Source: JALYXS01 sp051003795 (GTDB taxonomy: Bacteria > Acidobacteriota > Terriglobia > Bryobacterales > Bryobacteraceae). From it: a DNA stretch of 19,392 bases. The notes below the pieces were generated by a model that was given only the letters and a program-made list of their open reading frames with translations, had not been told where the DNA came from and did not search any database. Position numbers and translations under genes: made by a program. The first letter of the stretch is position 1. Each line of letters opens with the position of its first letter. The stretch covers positions 1 through 19,392 of the forward strand of contig JBPCKZ010000218.1 in NCBI GenBank assembly GCA_051003795.1, read 5' to 3'. Positions 8,815-15,981 of this stretch are shown here, piece after piece.

Positions 8815-11195
8815 GATTCTCGGGTTCTCCTCATTTGAAATTGCGGGCTCTTCACGATCGCGTGAATGAGCGCGGGGATGGTGGTGTTCCGTTTGGCGGC
8901 CTCGCGCATGATGGCGCGCATGGCCGGCCGGTCGTACGATTCAAGCCCCCGGCCGAGGGCGTATGTCAGAAGTTTCTCCGTCACGGTCAAATAGAATTCA
9001 TCGCGATGAGCGGTCAACAGCAGGTTTTTAAGACCCGCCGGACCTTGGAATGTCGTGCCGTCCGGCATCTTCCCGCTGGCGTCGATCACGCTGCCGCTCT
9101 CCTTCGATCTCCAGGCGCCCACGCCATCGTAATTTTCGAGCGAAAATCCGATCGGGTCCATCCGGGAGTGGCAGGAAGCGCAAGTCGGGTTCGCCCGGTG
9201 CTGCTCCATCTGCTGCCGCATGGTTAATTGCCGGCCATCTTTCGCGTGCGCTTCCAAAGCCGGGATATCGGGCGGCGGGGGCGGGGGCGGCGTTCCCAAC
9301 AGATTTTCAAGCACCCATTTGCCGCGCTGAACCACTGAAGTCCGGTTGGGATAGGAGGTTACGGTCAAAATACTTCCTTGCCCCAGCAGCCCGCCCCGAT
9401 TTGAATCCGTCAGCGTTACCCGGCGGAACTGCGGGCCGTAGACGTTCGGGATGCCGTAATGCTCGGCCAGACGTTGGTTCAGGTAAGTGAAATTAGCGTT
9501 CAGCAAGTCCGTTACGGGGCGGTTCTCGCGCATTACCGCTTCAAAGAATAACTCCGTCTCGCGTTGAAACGATTGCCGCAGGCTGGAATCGAATTCGGGG
9601 AAAGCGTCCTGATCGGGCTTCACCTGCGCCAGATTGCGCAGATAGAGCCATTGCCCCGCAAAATTCTCGACAAACGCTTTGGACCGGCGATCCTCCAGCA
9701 TTCGGTCGACTTGCGCGTCCAAAATCGCCGGGTTGCTCAATTTGCCCTTTTCGGCAAGATTCAACATCTCATCGTCGGGAATGCTGCTCCATAAGAAGAA
9801 CGAGAGCCGGGAGGCAAGTTCGTAATCGTTGATGCGGAAAACAGAGCCCGGCGCGGCAGTGGCCGGATCGTGGGCCGGATCGCGCTCGATGCGAAACAAA
9901 AAATCCGGCGAGACGAGCATGGCCCGAAGCGCAACCTCAATTCCGTTATCGAAGGCGCCCTCCCGGCGGCCGGTTTGGTAGAAGGCGAGCAGCGGTTTGA
10001 GATCGGCGGCGGTGAAGGGCCTGCGATACGCCCGGCGTCCCAGATTCGAAAGAATCTTGCGCGCGCAGGGATCTTCCTCCCGGGCGGTCGCCGGATGGCA
10101 AACGAAAATCTTCCGGCGGCTCGGCGTGTCGCCCGGGTCCTTGATATCGTAGGGTCCGGCGATGGTCACGCTCGTAAACCTGGGAGCGGCGCCGGTATAC
10201 GGCACGTCGTAAAGCTCCAAGCGCGCGCCATCCAACCGGAGATCCATCTTAGCCGTCTCCGGAACCGGCGCGGGAGGCGTAAAGGCTGCGGCGCGCGCGC
10301 CTCCCGCCGGAGCGACGACTTCGGGCAGCGCATTCTCGCGCATGAAAGTAACGCCCACATTCCGGGTGCCCGCTTTCACGGTAAGCCGCTTCTCGAAAAT
10401 CCGGGGCAACTGCGAGGGGCTGTCGAACGACGCATCCGCGGGAGGAGTTTTGATCTTGAAAACGTACTCCGCATCGACCGGGAAACGATATTCGATCGAG
10501 ATTCCTCCGGCCGAATCGAATGGCAAATCGTCGCTGATGCGCTCATTCCGCCGTCCGCGCTTGCCGCCCGTCTTTTGCGGTTCGAACTGGTTGATTTCGG
10601 GTTTGATGTTCGTATCGCCGACAGCAAGGCGGCTCACGTTCCGGGCAACCGACATGTACCGCTCGATCAGGACCGGCGAGAGCGATAAGACATCGCCGAT
10701 ATTGTCGAAACCGTAGCCGGTATCGTCGGCCGGCAGCTTGGCGCCCGGTTTGATATCGAGCGCCAGCAGATCGCGTATGGCATTGCTGTATTCAACCCGG
10801 TTGAGGCGGTGAATGGTCGGATCTCCGGGATTCGGATTGGCGGCGGCGGCGCGGTCCAGTGCATCGCCGAGCCACTTAGTGAACTCCGTGGAAGCGGCGG
10901 CGGACGGGTGCGGCATGCCGGTTGGAGGCATTTGACCCGCGCCGACTTTGCGAAAGACTTTTTCCCAAACCGCGGAATCCGGGCCGACTTTTTGAGGATC
11001 GAGCGTATCGAGCGCCACGCCGGCCGTTTTCACCTTCTGGTTGTGGCAAGCCACGCAGTACTGATTCACGAGAGCGCGCGGCGCGGGCACGGCGGAACTG
11101 GACGGGCGCTGTTGCGTGCTGGCCAGCGGAGCAAAAGCCACGGCGATAGCCAGAGGCGCCAGGATTAAACCGCGACTAGACTTTAGGGCTTGCAT
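8811..11195 (-). CDS. Long DUF1587/1595/1592/1588/1585 di-haem protein (planctomycete-type cytochrome)
   Basis: 794 residues from the ATG at 11195; an in-frame ATG at 11243 would add 16 residues but would bury the signal peptide. Order of parts: Sec signal (about 5-28, ending PLAST), a c-type haem site CVACH (47-51), DUF1587 (about 128-190), a roughly 150-residue beta-rich insert (about 210-360) resembling a carbohydrate-binding module, DUF1595 (about 375-435), DUF1592 (455-580), DUF1588 with a second haem site CASCH and SRMDPIGF (672-684), and DUF1585 (about 707-785, ending KSPQFQ). A proline run (PPPPPPP) precedes DUF1588. By family it is an extracytoplasmic cytochrome of unknown reaction. 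It is the first gene of the minus-strand operon and overlaps the DUF1552 gene by 4 bases. Confidence 0.92.
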   Translation of the reverse strand: MQALKSSRGLILAPLAIAVAFAPLASTQQRPSSSAVPAPRALVNQYCVACHNQKVKTAGVALDTLDPQKVGPDSAVWEKVFRKVGAGQMPPTGMPHPSAAASTEFTKWLGDALDRAAAANPNPGDPTIHRLNRVEYSNAIRDLLALDIKPGAKLPADDTGYGFDNIGDVLSLSPVLIERYMSVARNVSRLAVGDTNIKPEINQFEPQKTGGKRGRRNERISDDLPFDSAGGISIEYRFPVDAEYVFKIKTPPADASFDSPSQLPRIFEKRLTVKAGTRNVGVTFMRENALPEVVAPAGGARAAAFTPPAPVPETAKMDLRLDGARLELYDVPYTGAAPRFTSVTIAGPYDIKDPGDTPSRRKIFVCHPATAREEDPCARKILSNLGRRAYRRPFTAADLKPLLAFYQTGRREGAFDNGIEVALRAMLVSPDFLFRIERDPAHDPATAAPGSVFRINDYELASRLSFFLWSSIPDDEMLNLAEKGKLSNPAILDAQVDRMLEDRRSKAFVENFAGQWLYLRNLAQVKPDQDAFPEFDSSLRQSFQRETELFFEAVMRENRPVTDLLNANFTYLNQRLAEHYGIPNVYGPQFRRVTLTDSNRGGLLGQGSILTVTSYPNRTSVVQRGKWVLENLLGTPPPPPPPDIPALEAHAKDGRQLTMRQQMEQHRANPTCASCHSRMDPIGFSLENYDGVGAWRSKESGSVIDASGKMPDGTTFQGPAGLKNLLLTAHRDEFYLTVTEKLLTYALGRGLESYDRPAMRAIMREAAKRNTTIPALIHAIVKSPQFQMRRTRES

Positions 11196-11266
11196 TCTGG
11201 ATTGAGCTTCCGAACTAGGCTGACGATAAGGCGTCGTAATCAAGCCTCGGGGTTACAGATGCTTCT

Positions 11267-11294
11267 AAGATAGCAAACGTCACGGCTTCTTGAA
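11267..11294 (-). promoter_or_regulatory. Candidate sigma70-type promoter for the DUF1592-DUF1552-ankyrin operon
   Basis: On the minus strand, TTCAAG (complement of 11289-11294) and TATCTT (complement of 11267-11272) are separated by 16 bases and lie about 70-100 bases upstream of the ATG at 11195. The -10 box differs from consensus at two positions and the -35 box at three, so this is a plausible rather than a strong promoter. Confidence 0.3.
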
Positions 11295-11588
11295 AAGGCT
11301 TGTGTTCGATTCCGACCGCATTCTTCGGTTTAAAGTCGCGATCCTACCCGGCCCGATACTCCTCCATTCTTGAACAATCCCACCGGGCCAGCGGACTCTC
11401 GCCAAGACCGGATCCTTCCAGCCATCGTCGCCCAGATCCACGAAAGCGATGGCCGTTATCAAAAAAAACGGATTCTTTTGCATTTTAAAAGGTGTGATAA
11501 AGTCCCGCCACGTGCGAAATGCGAAGAACGATTCTTCTGTTTGCGATGGCATTTTGGTTTCTCTACCAAAGACCGGCAGGCTTTTCAT
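11280..11588 (-). pseudogene. Possible remnant of an ASPIC/UnbV (CRTAC1-like) C-terminus
   Basis: A 102-codon open stretch on the minus strand. Its second half contains DLGDDGWKD followed closely by ARVRWPGGIVQEW and GRIATL. The second part matches the end of ASPIC/UnbV domains (V-RWP-G-VQ then a short strand), and the first part resembles either the HFGLGD element of the same domain or an FG-GAP/VCBS calcium motif. The preceding residues (MKSLPVF to FFLITAIAF) do not look like this family, and no signal peptide or repeat array is present. A full CRTAC1-like protein is usually over 500 residues, so this looks like a decayed tail. It also sits in DNA that is more A+T-rich than its surroundings (about 11450-11620). 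It could be a coincidental open frame. Confidence 0.4.
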
Positions 11589-11645
11589 CTACTTAGTCAT
11601 TTACTTCGAGTTGCATATCCGGCGGGAACCGTGAGGCAAAAACGC

Positions 11646-12264
11646 GTGAAACCACTCCCCTTGTTTATCGTTGTATACGCTTCCCTATTTGCCCAGGGAA
11701 ACTTCACACCGCAGATTAATATGGCCAAGCAACCTCGACTTGGCTCGCGTTTCCGCGTCCATGCTCTAAGACAAGCTCCCGGCCCTGGACAAACTCGCCC
11801 GCTCGGAGTCCCACGTTGCGATTGAGGCTGCCGCAGCAAAAGGTGGGGAGGCCTCGACGGACACGCTATTCGAAGCGGCGCGGGTCGCCTATAAAGCAGG
11901 CGATTATCGCAACACGGTCCAATTCGCCCAGGGCGCTATTCAGTCCGCAACACCCGTCATGAACCAATGGATCAGTTGGGCGCACCCTCTGGCGCGGCTG
12001 GGTTATCTGGCGCAGGGGGACTCCGGCAAGGCCGCAACTGAGTTGGCCGCTTCCATCCAAGTTCCCACCGGTACTTTTATGCCGAGCATGGCCCTCGCAA
12101 AGGCTCTTCTGGAGACGCAGCCTAAGGCGGTTATCGCTTTCCTGGATGCGGCTTCCCGCCGCGAGGACTGGAAGAATAGAAATTTGGCTCTCGGCTGGAA
12201 GGCCGACGTGGAAAGCGGCCACACCCCTAATTTCGGCGCATTGGCGAATTTCGGAATCTTCTGA
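11646..12264 (+). pseudogene. TPR-like exported protein, frameshifted and with an in-frame stop
   Basis: A GTG at 11646 has a GAGG Shine-Dalgarno sequence 9 bases upstream (11633-11636) and starts a signal peptide, KPLPLFIVVYASLFAQ. That frame then loses sense after about 11700. A second frame picks up SNLDLARVSASML, hits TAA at 11767-11769, and continues without a start codon as DKLPALDKLARSES and AARVAYKAGDYRNTVQFAQ, running to the TGA at 12262-12264. The helical tail has MALAKALLE and ends G-HTPNFGALANF. This resembles, from memory, short acidobacterial TPR proteins that end in a similar G-x-PDFGAN-type motif. One frameshift plus one nonsense codon therefore separate the signal peptide from the body. 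Sequencing error is possible for either. The intact protein would be about 200 residues. Confidence 0.6.
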
Positions 12265-12289
12265 GCGGGTAAGCAGCGCGATGTCGCGA

Positions 12290-12295
12290 TATAAT
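12290..12295 (+). promoter_or_regulatory. Perfect TATAAT -10 box, leaderless-type spacing
   Basis: TATAAT at 12290-12295 ends 6 bases before the GTG at 12302. This is the spacing expected when transcription begins at or just before the start codon (leaderless mRNA). No good -35 box is visible 16-18 bases upstream. If it is active, it drives the five-gene plus-strand operon. Confidence 0.45.
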
Positions 12296-12301
12296 GTCTC
12301 C

Positions 12302-12700
12302 GTGTTGAAACGGCTGTTCGCTTTTTCGGCTCTCGCGCTTCCATTATTCGCCGCCGATCTCTCCGGCATCTGGACGGGCCAGCTAACCGACAAAAACGGC
12401 GATCCGCACGATCTTGCTTTCCAACTCATCCAGAAAGGCGGCGCGATCTCCGGTAAAATGTATGGCGATAACGAAAGCACGCCCATTTCGGAGGGCAGAA
12501 TCTCCGGGCAGAATATTACCTTCTCGACGAAAAGCGAGATGAACGGCCAACACACCACTTTTGTTTTCAGCGGGACCATTGAACCGGGCGAAATCCACGT
12601 CACGCGCAAGCGCGTCGAAGTCAGGGACGTTCCGGCGGCTAAAGATCCAGCAAAAAAACCGGATCCCGACCCAGTCGTCGCCCTCAAGCGGCTGACCTGA
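12302..12700 (+). CDS. Small exported beta-rich protein of unknown function
   Basis: 132 residues from the GTG at 12302; an ATG at 12281 in the same frame would add seven residues. The start at 12302 is preferred because the signal peptide then begins cleanly (LKRLFAFSALALPLFA, cut before ADLSG) and a TATAAT lies just upstream. The mature part has alternating strand-like segments: GIWTGQLTD, AFQLIQKGGAISGKM, ISEGRISGQNITF, TFVFSGTIEPGEI. This pattern is common in small acidobacterial secreted proteins that look like lipocalin-type or up-and-down barrels. It ends in a Lys/Pro-rich linker (AKDPAKKPDPDP). No catalytic motif is visible. It is followed after 21 bases by the DUF1592-type gene and probably leads that operon. 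The fold is inferred and the function unknown. Confidence 0.75.
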   Translation: MLKRLFAFSALALPLFAADLSGIWTGQLTDKNGDPHDLAFQLIQKGGAISGKMYGDNESTPISEGRISGQNITFSTKSEMNGQHTTFVFSGTIEPGEIHVTRKRVEVRDVPAAKDPAKKPDPDPVVALKRLT

Positions 12701-12721
12701 AAAAAGTCGATAATAAAAGAT

Positions 12722-14650
12722 ATGCATTTGGGCGGATTTCGCGGTATTCCCTTCGCGCTAGCCCTCCTTTCCGCGCCAAGCTTCTCCGCACCAAGTTTTG
12801 CCGCGAACTTCTCGTTCGACGACGCGCGGGCCTTTCTTCAACAGAACTGCCAGGCGTGCCATTCCGGTAAGAGTTCCGCCGCCGGGTTCAATCTCGCGCA
12901 GGTAAACGCCAAGCCCAGTCTCGAAACCCAAGCGGACAAATGGTCGCGCATCGAGCTTCGCGTCCGCAATAGCGAAATGCCGCCGCGCGGCGTTCCCGGC
13001 CCCGCGCTCGATCAACGCGAAGCGTTCGTCAACTGGGTGGATAACGCCCTCCACGCGGAAGCCTGCGCCGGAATCGTGACGCCGGGCGCGGCTCCCATCC
13101 GGCGCTTGAATCGCGACGAATACACCGCGACCGTCCGTGAGTTGCTGAATGTGCACGTGAACGTTGGGCACGATCTGCCAGCCGATGGAGCGGGCGGTGA
13201 AGGCTTCGACAATGCGGCCGAAGTGTTGTTCCTTTCGCCGATCCTGGCCGAGAAATACATGGATGCGGCGAAGCAGTCTCTTGAATTCGCGACCCGCGAT
13301 TCGCGGGCCCGCGCGCGCATCGGCCTCGATCGGCTCCAACCGGGCGCTTCCCCGGACCAATCCGCGCGTCATATTCTCGAAGCGTTTCTCCCGCGCGCCT
13401 TTCGCCGTCCCGTTACGGCGAAAGAACTTGACTCGTTCATCGCTCTGTTCGATGCCGCCCGGAAAGACCACCAAAGCTTCGACGGTGCCGTGGCTTTTAT
13501 GCTGCGCGGCGTCCTGATGTCGCCCCAATTCCTGTTTCGCGTCGAGGCTCCAAATCCCCGCCCCGAACCGCGCCCCATCGACGATTACGCGCTGGCATCG
13601 CGGCTCTCTTATTTTCTTTGGGGCAGCATGCCGGACGAGATGATGTTCGATCTGGCGGGCATGGGCAAGCTGCACGAGCCGGCGGTTCTCCATGAAGAGA
13701 TCGGGCGAATGCTGCGCAGCTCGAAATCGATGGGCTTCATCGAAAGTTTTGTGACGCAGTGGCTCGGAATTCGGGAGTTAGGCAAGGAATTCGTCCCCGA
13801 TCCGAAAATCTTTCCCATGTACGCCGAGGACGCCGAACTGCAGGGCGATATCCGCTTCCAGCCGATCGTATTTTTTCACGAGATCGTTTCGAAAAATCTG
13901 CCGCTGCTCGATCTGCTCGATTCGAATTGGACCATCGCCACCCGCAGCCTGGTGAAGCTTTGCAAGATGGATGTGAAGTTGCGCAAGGACAGCCAGCAGC
14001 AGCCGCACCGCATCGATCTGCCGGCGGGAAGCCATCGAGGCGGACTGCTCGGCATGCCGGCGGTGCTCGCGGTGTCGTCGTATCCATATCGCACCAGCCC
14101 GGTGTTGCGCGGTAAGTGGGTGCTCGACGCAATTCTGGGAACTCCGCCGCTGCCTCCTCCTCCGAACGTGCCCGCGCTCGAAGAGCACGAAGGCGCGCAG
14201 CCGAAAACCATTCGCGAGAGGCTGGCCCAGCATCGGGCGAATCCGGTGTGCGCCGGGTGCCACAGCCGCATCGATCCGATTGGTTTCGCGCTTGAGAATT
14301 TCGACGCGCTCGGCGAGTGGCGGACCGAAGATGCGGGAAAGCCCATCGACACTGCCGGAGAGTTGCCGGATGGGACGAAAATCGATGGGCCGGATCAATT
14401 GAAGGCCGTCCTCCTGCAAAAGAAAGATCTCTTCGTTCGTAATTTGACGAGCAAGATGCTGGGTTACGCGCTGGGCCGCGGACTGACGCGAAAAGATTCC
14501 TGCACGGTCGACGGCATCATGGCCGATCTGGCCGCGAACGATTACAAGGCGCAGACGTTGATTGAGGGAATCGTCATGAGCCAGCCATTTCTATATCAGG
14601 CGGGCGCCAACGCGCCTCAACCGCATAAGGAGCTAACAAAAGTTCAATGA
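12722..14650 (+). CDS. Short DUF1592-type di-haem protein (DUF1587/1595/1592/1588/1585)
   Basis: 642 residues from the ATG at 12722. A Sec signal (about 5-28) contains a doubled SAPSF unit. It is followed by haem site CQACH (43-47), DUF1587 (about 125-190), DUF1595 (about 212-275), DUF1592 (286-405), DUF1588 with CAGCH and SRIDPIGF (510-521), and DUF1585 (about 545-625). It is the same family as the gene at 8811-11195 but lacks the roughly 150-residue beta-rich insert between DUF1587 and DUF1595, and also the two cysteines at the end of that insert. Instead it has an extra segment (about 410-432, with KLCKMDVKLRKD) before DUF1588. No strong Shine-Dalgarno sequence precedes it; GATAAT at 12709-12714 might be a second -10 box. 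Its TGA overlaps the next ATG (ATGA, 14647-14650). Confidence 0.92.
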   Translation: MHLGGFRGIPFALALLSAPSFSAPSFAANFSFDDARAFLQQNCQACHSGKSSAAGFNLAQVNAKPSLETQADKWSRIELRVRNSEMPPRGVPGPALDQREAFVNWVDNALHAEACAGIVTPGAAPIRRLNRDEYTATVRELLNVHVNVGHDLPADGAGGEGFDNAAEVLFLSPILAEKYMDAAKQSLEFATRDSRARARIGLDRLQPGASPDQSARHILEAFLPRAFRRPVTAKELDSFIALFDAARKDHQSFDGAVAFMLRGVLMSPQFLFRVEAPNPRPEPRPIDDYALASRLSYFLWGSMPDEMMFDLAGMGKLHEPAVLHEEIGRMLRSSKSMGFIESFVTQWLGIRELGKEFVPDPKIFPMYAEDAELQGDIRFQPIVFFHEIVSKNLPLLDLLDSNWTIATRSLVKLCKMDVKLRKDSQQQPHRIDLPAGSHRGGLLGMPAVLAVSSYPYRTSPVLRGKWVLDAILGTPPLPPPPNVPALEEHEGAQPKTIRERLAQHRANPVCAGCHSRIDPIGFALENFDALGEWRTEDAGKPIDTAGELPDGTKIDGPDQLKAVLLQKKDLFVRNLTSKMLGYALGRGLTRKDSCTVDGIMADLAANDYKAQTLIEGIVMSQPFLYQAGANAPQPHKELTKVQ

Positions 14651-15981
14651 CCACCCGACTTCCGATTTCCCGCAGGGCCGTGCTTCGCGGCGCCGGAGTG
14701 ACGCTGGCGCTTCCCTGGCTGGAGGCGATGGAAGCGATGGCCGCGCCCGGTAAGCCAAAACCACCGGTGCGCATGGCCGTGCTCTACATGCCGAACGGCG
14801 TGAACACGCATGCCTGGTCGCCCGAAGGCACCGGCCGCAACTTCTCGCTTTCGCCCACACTGGAGCCGCTCGCGGATTTTCAGGACAAGGTGACGGTGAT
14901 TCAGAATCTTTGGAACGCGGCCTCGAAAGATGGCGATGGACATTACGTTAAGGAAGCCAGCATTCTGACTTCGACCCGGATCAGCAAGACGCTCGGCGAA
15001 GATCTCAACAGCCACGGCGTTTCACTCGATCAGGTGGCGGCGCAAAGAACCGCCGGACAGACGCCGCTTCCTTCGCTCGAGTTGGGAATTTCGCCCGAAG
15101 CGACCGGCGTGGATCTGGTGGTCGGCTACACGCGGGTTTATGGATGCCACATCGCCTGGAGCAGTCCAACGACGCCACTCGCCCGCGAGATCAATCCGCG
15201 CTCGGTGTATGAGCGGCTGTTCCGGGCATCGGGTCCGCAAGGAAATTCGGCGAAACAAGACACGCTGCTGCTCGATCGGGTGATGGGCGAAGCCAAAGAG
15301 CTGCGCGATCAAGTGGGCGTGGCGGACCGCCGCCGCATCGACGAGTACCTATCAATCGTGCGGTCGCTCGAAGAGCGGACGGCGCGCGCGAGCGGCCCGG
15401 CCAAGAGCCGGCTGAAGCCCCGGCCTGCTTTGAGCGCGGCGGCGATGCCGCCCGAAACGCCGAAAGATTACGCCGAGCATGTGCGCTTGATGCTGGATAT
15501 GATCGCGCTCGCGTTCCAGAGCGATACGACGCGGATCTGCACGTTCATGTTCGGAAACGCGGTGAGCAACGTGAGCTTCCGGTTTCTCGATGGCGTGACC
15601 GGCTCGCATCACGACATGTCGCATCACTCGAACGATCCGGAGAAGCTGCGGCAGTATCAATTGATTAACAAGTGGTACGTCGCGCAGTACGCTTACCTGC
15701 TGCGAAAGTTGCAGGACGCGAAGGAAGGGGAGGGCAGCGTACTGGATAATTCGATGATTCTGTTCGCGTCGGCTTTGAGCGACGGGAACAAGCACGATCC
15801 GCATAAGCTGCCGTTGGTGCTGTCCGGGAAAGCGGGCGGGCGGATTGCCGCGGGCCGGAATTTAGTGTTCCCCGAGGACACGCCGGCCGCTAATTTGTGG
15901 GTCTCGATGCTGAACGCGTTCGGGACGCCGGTCGAGCGTTTTGCCGATAGCACCGGGCCGCTGCCGGGCCTGTTGGTATGA
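14647..15981 (+). CDS. DUF1552 (HXXSHH) protein with Tat signal, second copy
   Basis: A 444-residue protein. A twin-arginine signal, SRRAVLRG (8-15), leads a hydrophobic segment (VTLALPWLEAM), so Tat export is expected. Family marks are VLYMPNGV (45-52), GSHHDMSHH (319-327, with the canonical HXXSHH at 322-327) and SMILFASALSDGNKHDPH (369-386). The reaction is unknown; conserved histidines suggest a metal site. Compared with the copy at 7459-8814, it keeps Ser in HXXSHH and has a different central region (GEDLNSHGVSLDQ), so it pairs with the short DUF1592 subtype. The ATG overlaps the stop of the upstream gene (ATGA), with AAGGAG about 14 bases upstream at 14627-14632. Its own stop overlaps the following start (ATGA, 15978-15981). 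Confidence 0.92.
   Translation: MTTRLPISRRAVLRGAGVTLALPWLEAMEAMAAPGKPKPPVRMAVLYMPNGVNTHAWSPEGTGRNFSLSPTLEPLADFQDKVTVIQNLWNAASKDGDGHYVKEASILTSTRISKTLGEDLNSHGVSLDQVAAQRTAGQTPLPSLELGISPEATGVDLVVGYTRVYGCHIAWSSPTTPLAREINPRSVYERLFRASGPQGNSAKQDTLLLDRVMGEAKELRDQVGVADRRRIDEYLSIVRSLEERTARASGPAKSRLKPRPALSAAAMPPETPKDYAEHVRLMLDMIALAFQSDTTRICTFMFGNAVSNVSFRFLDGVTGSHHDMSHHSNDPEKLRQYQLINKWYVAQYAYLLRKLQDAKEGEGSVLDNSMILFASALSDGNKHDPHKLPLVLSGKAGGRIAAGRNLVFPEDTPAANLWVSMLNAFGTPVERFADSTGPLPGLLV

Noticed and set aside
11459..11485. A-run and T-rich stretch looking like a terminator or insertion-sequence end
   Set aside because: No stem precedes the run, and no terminal inverted repeats, target duplication or transposase fragment were seen nearby.
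11866..12687. Long open frame on the minus strand (273 codons) spanning the pseudogene and the small exported gene
   Set aside because: Its protein has no signal, motif or sensible composition, whereas the plus-strand frames show a signal peptide and regular strand pattern; it is a shadow in G+C-rich DNA.
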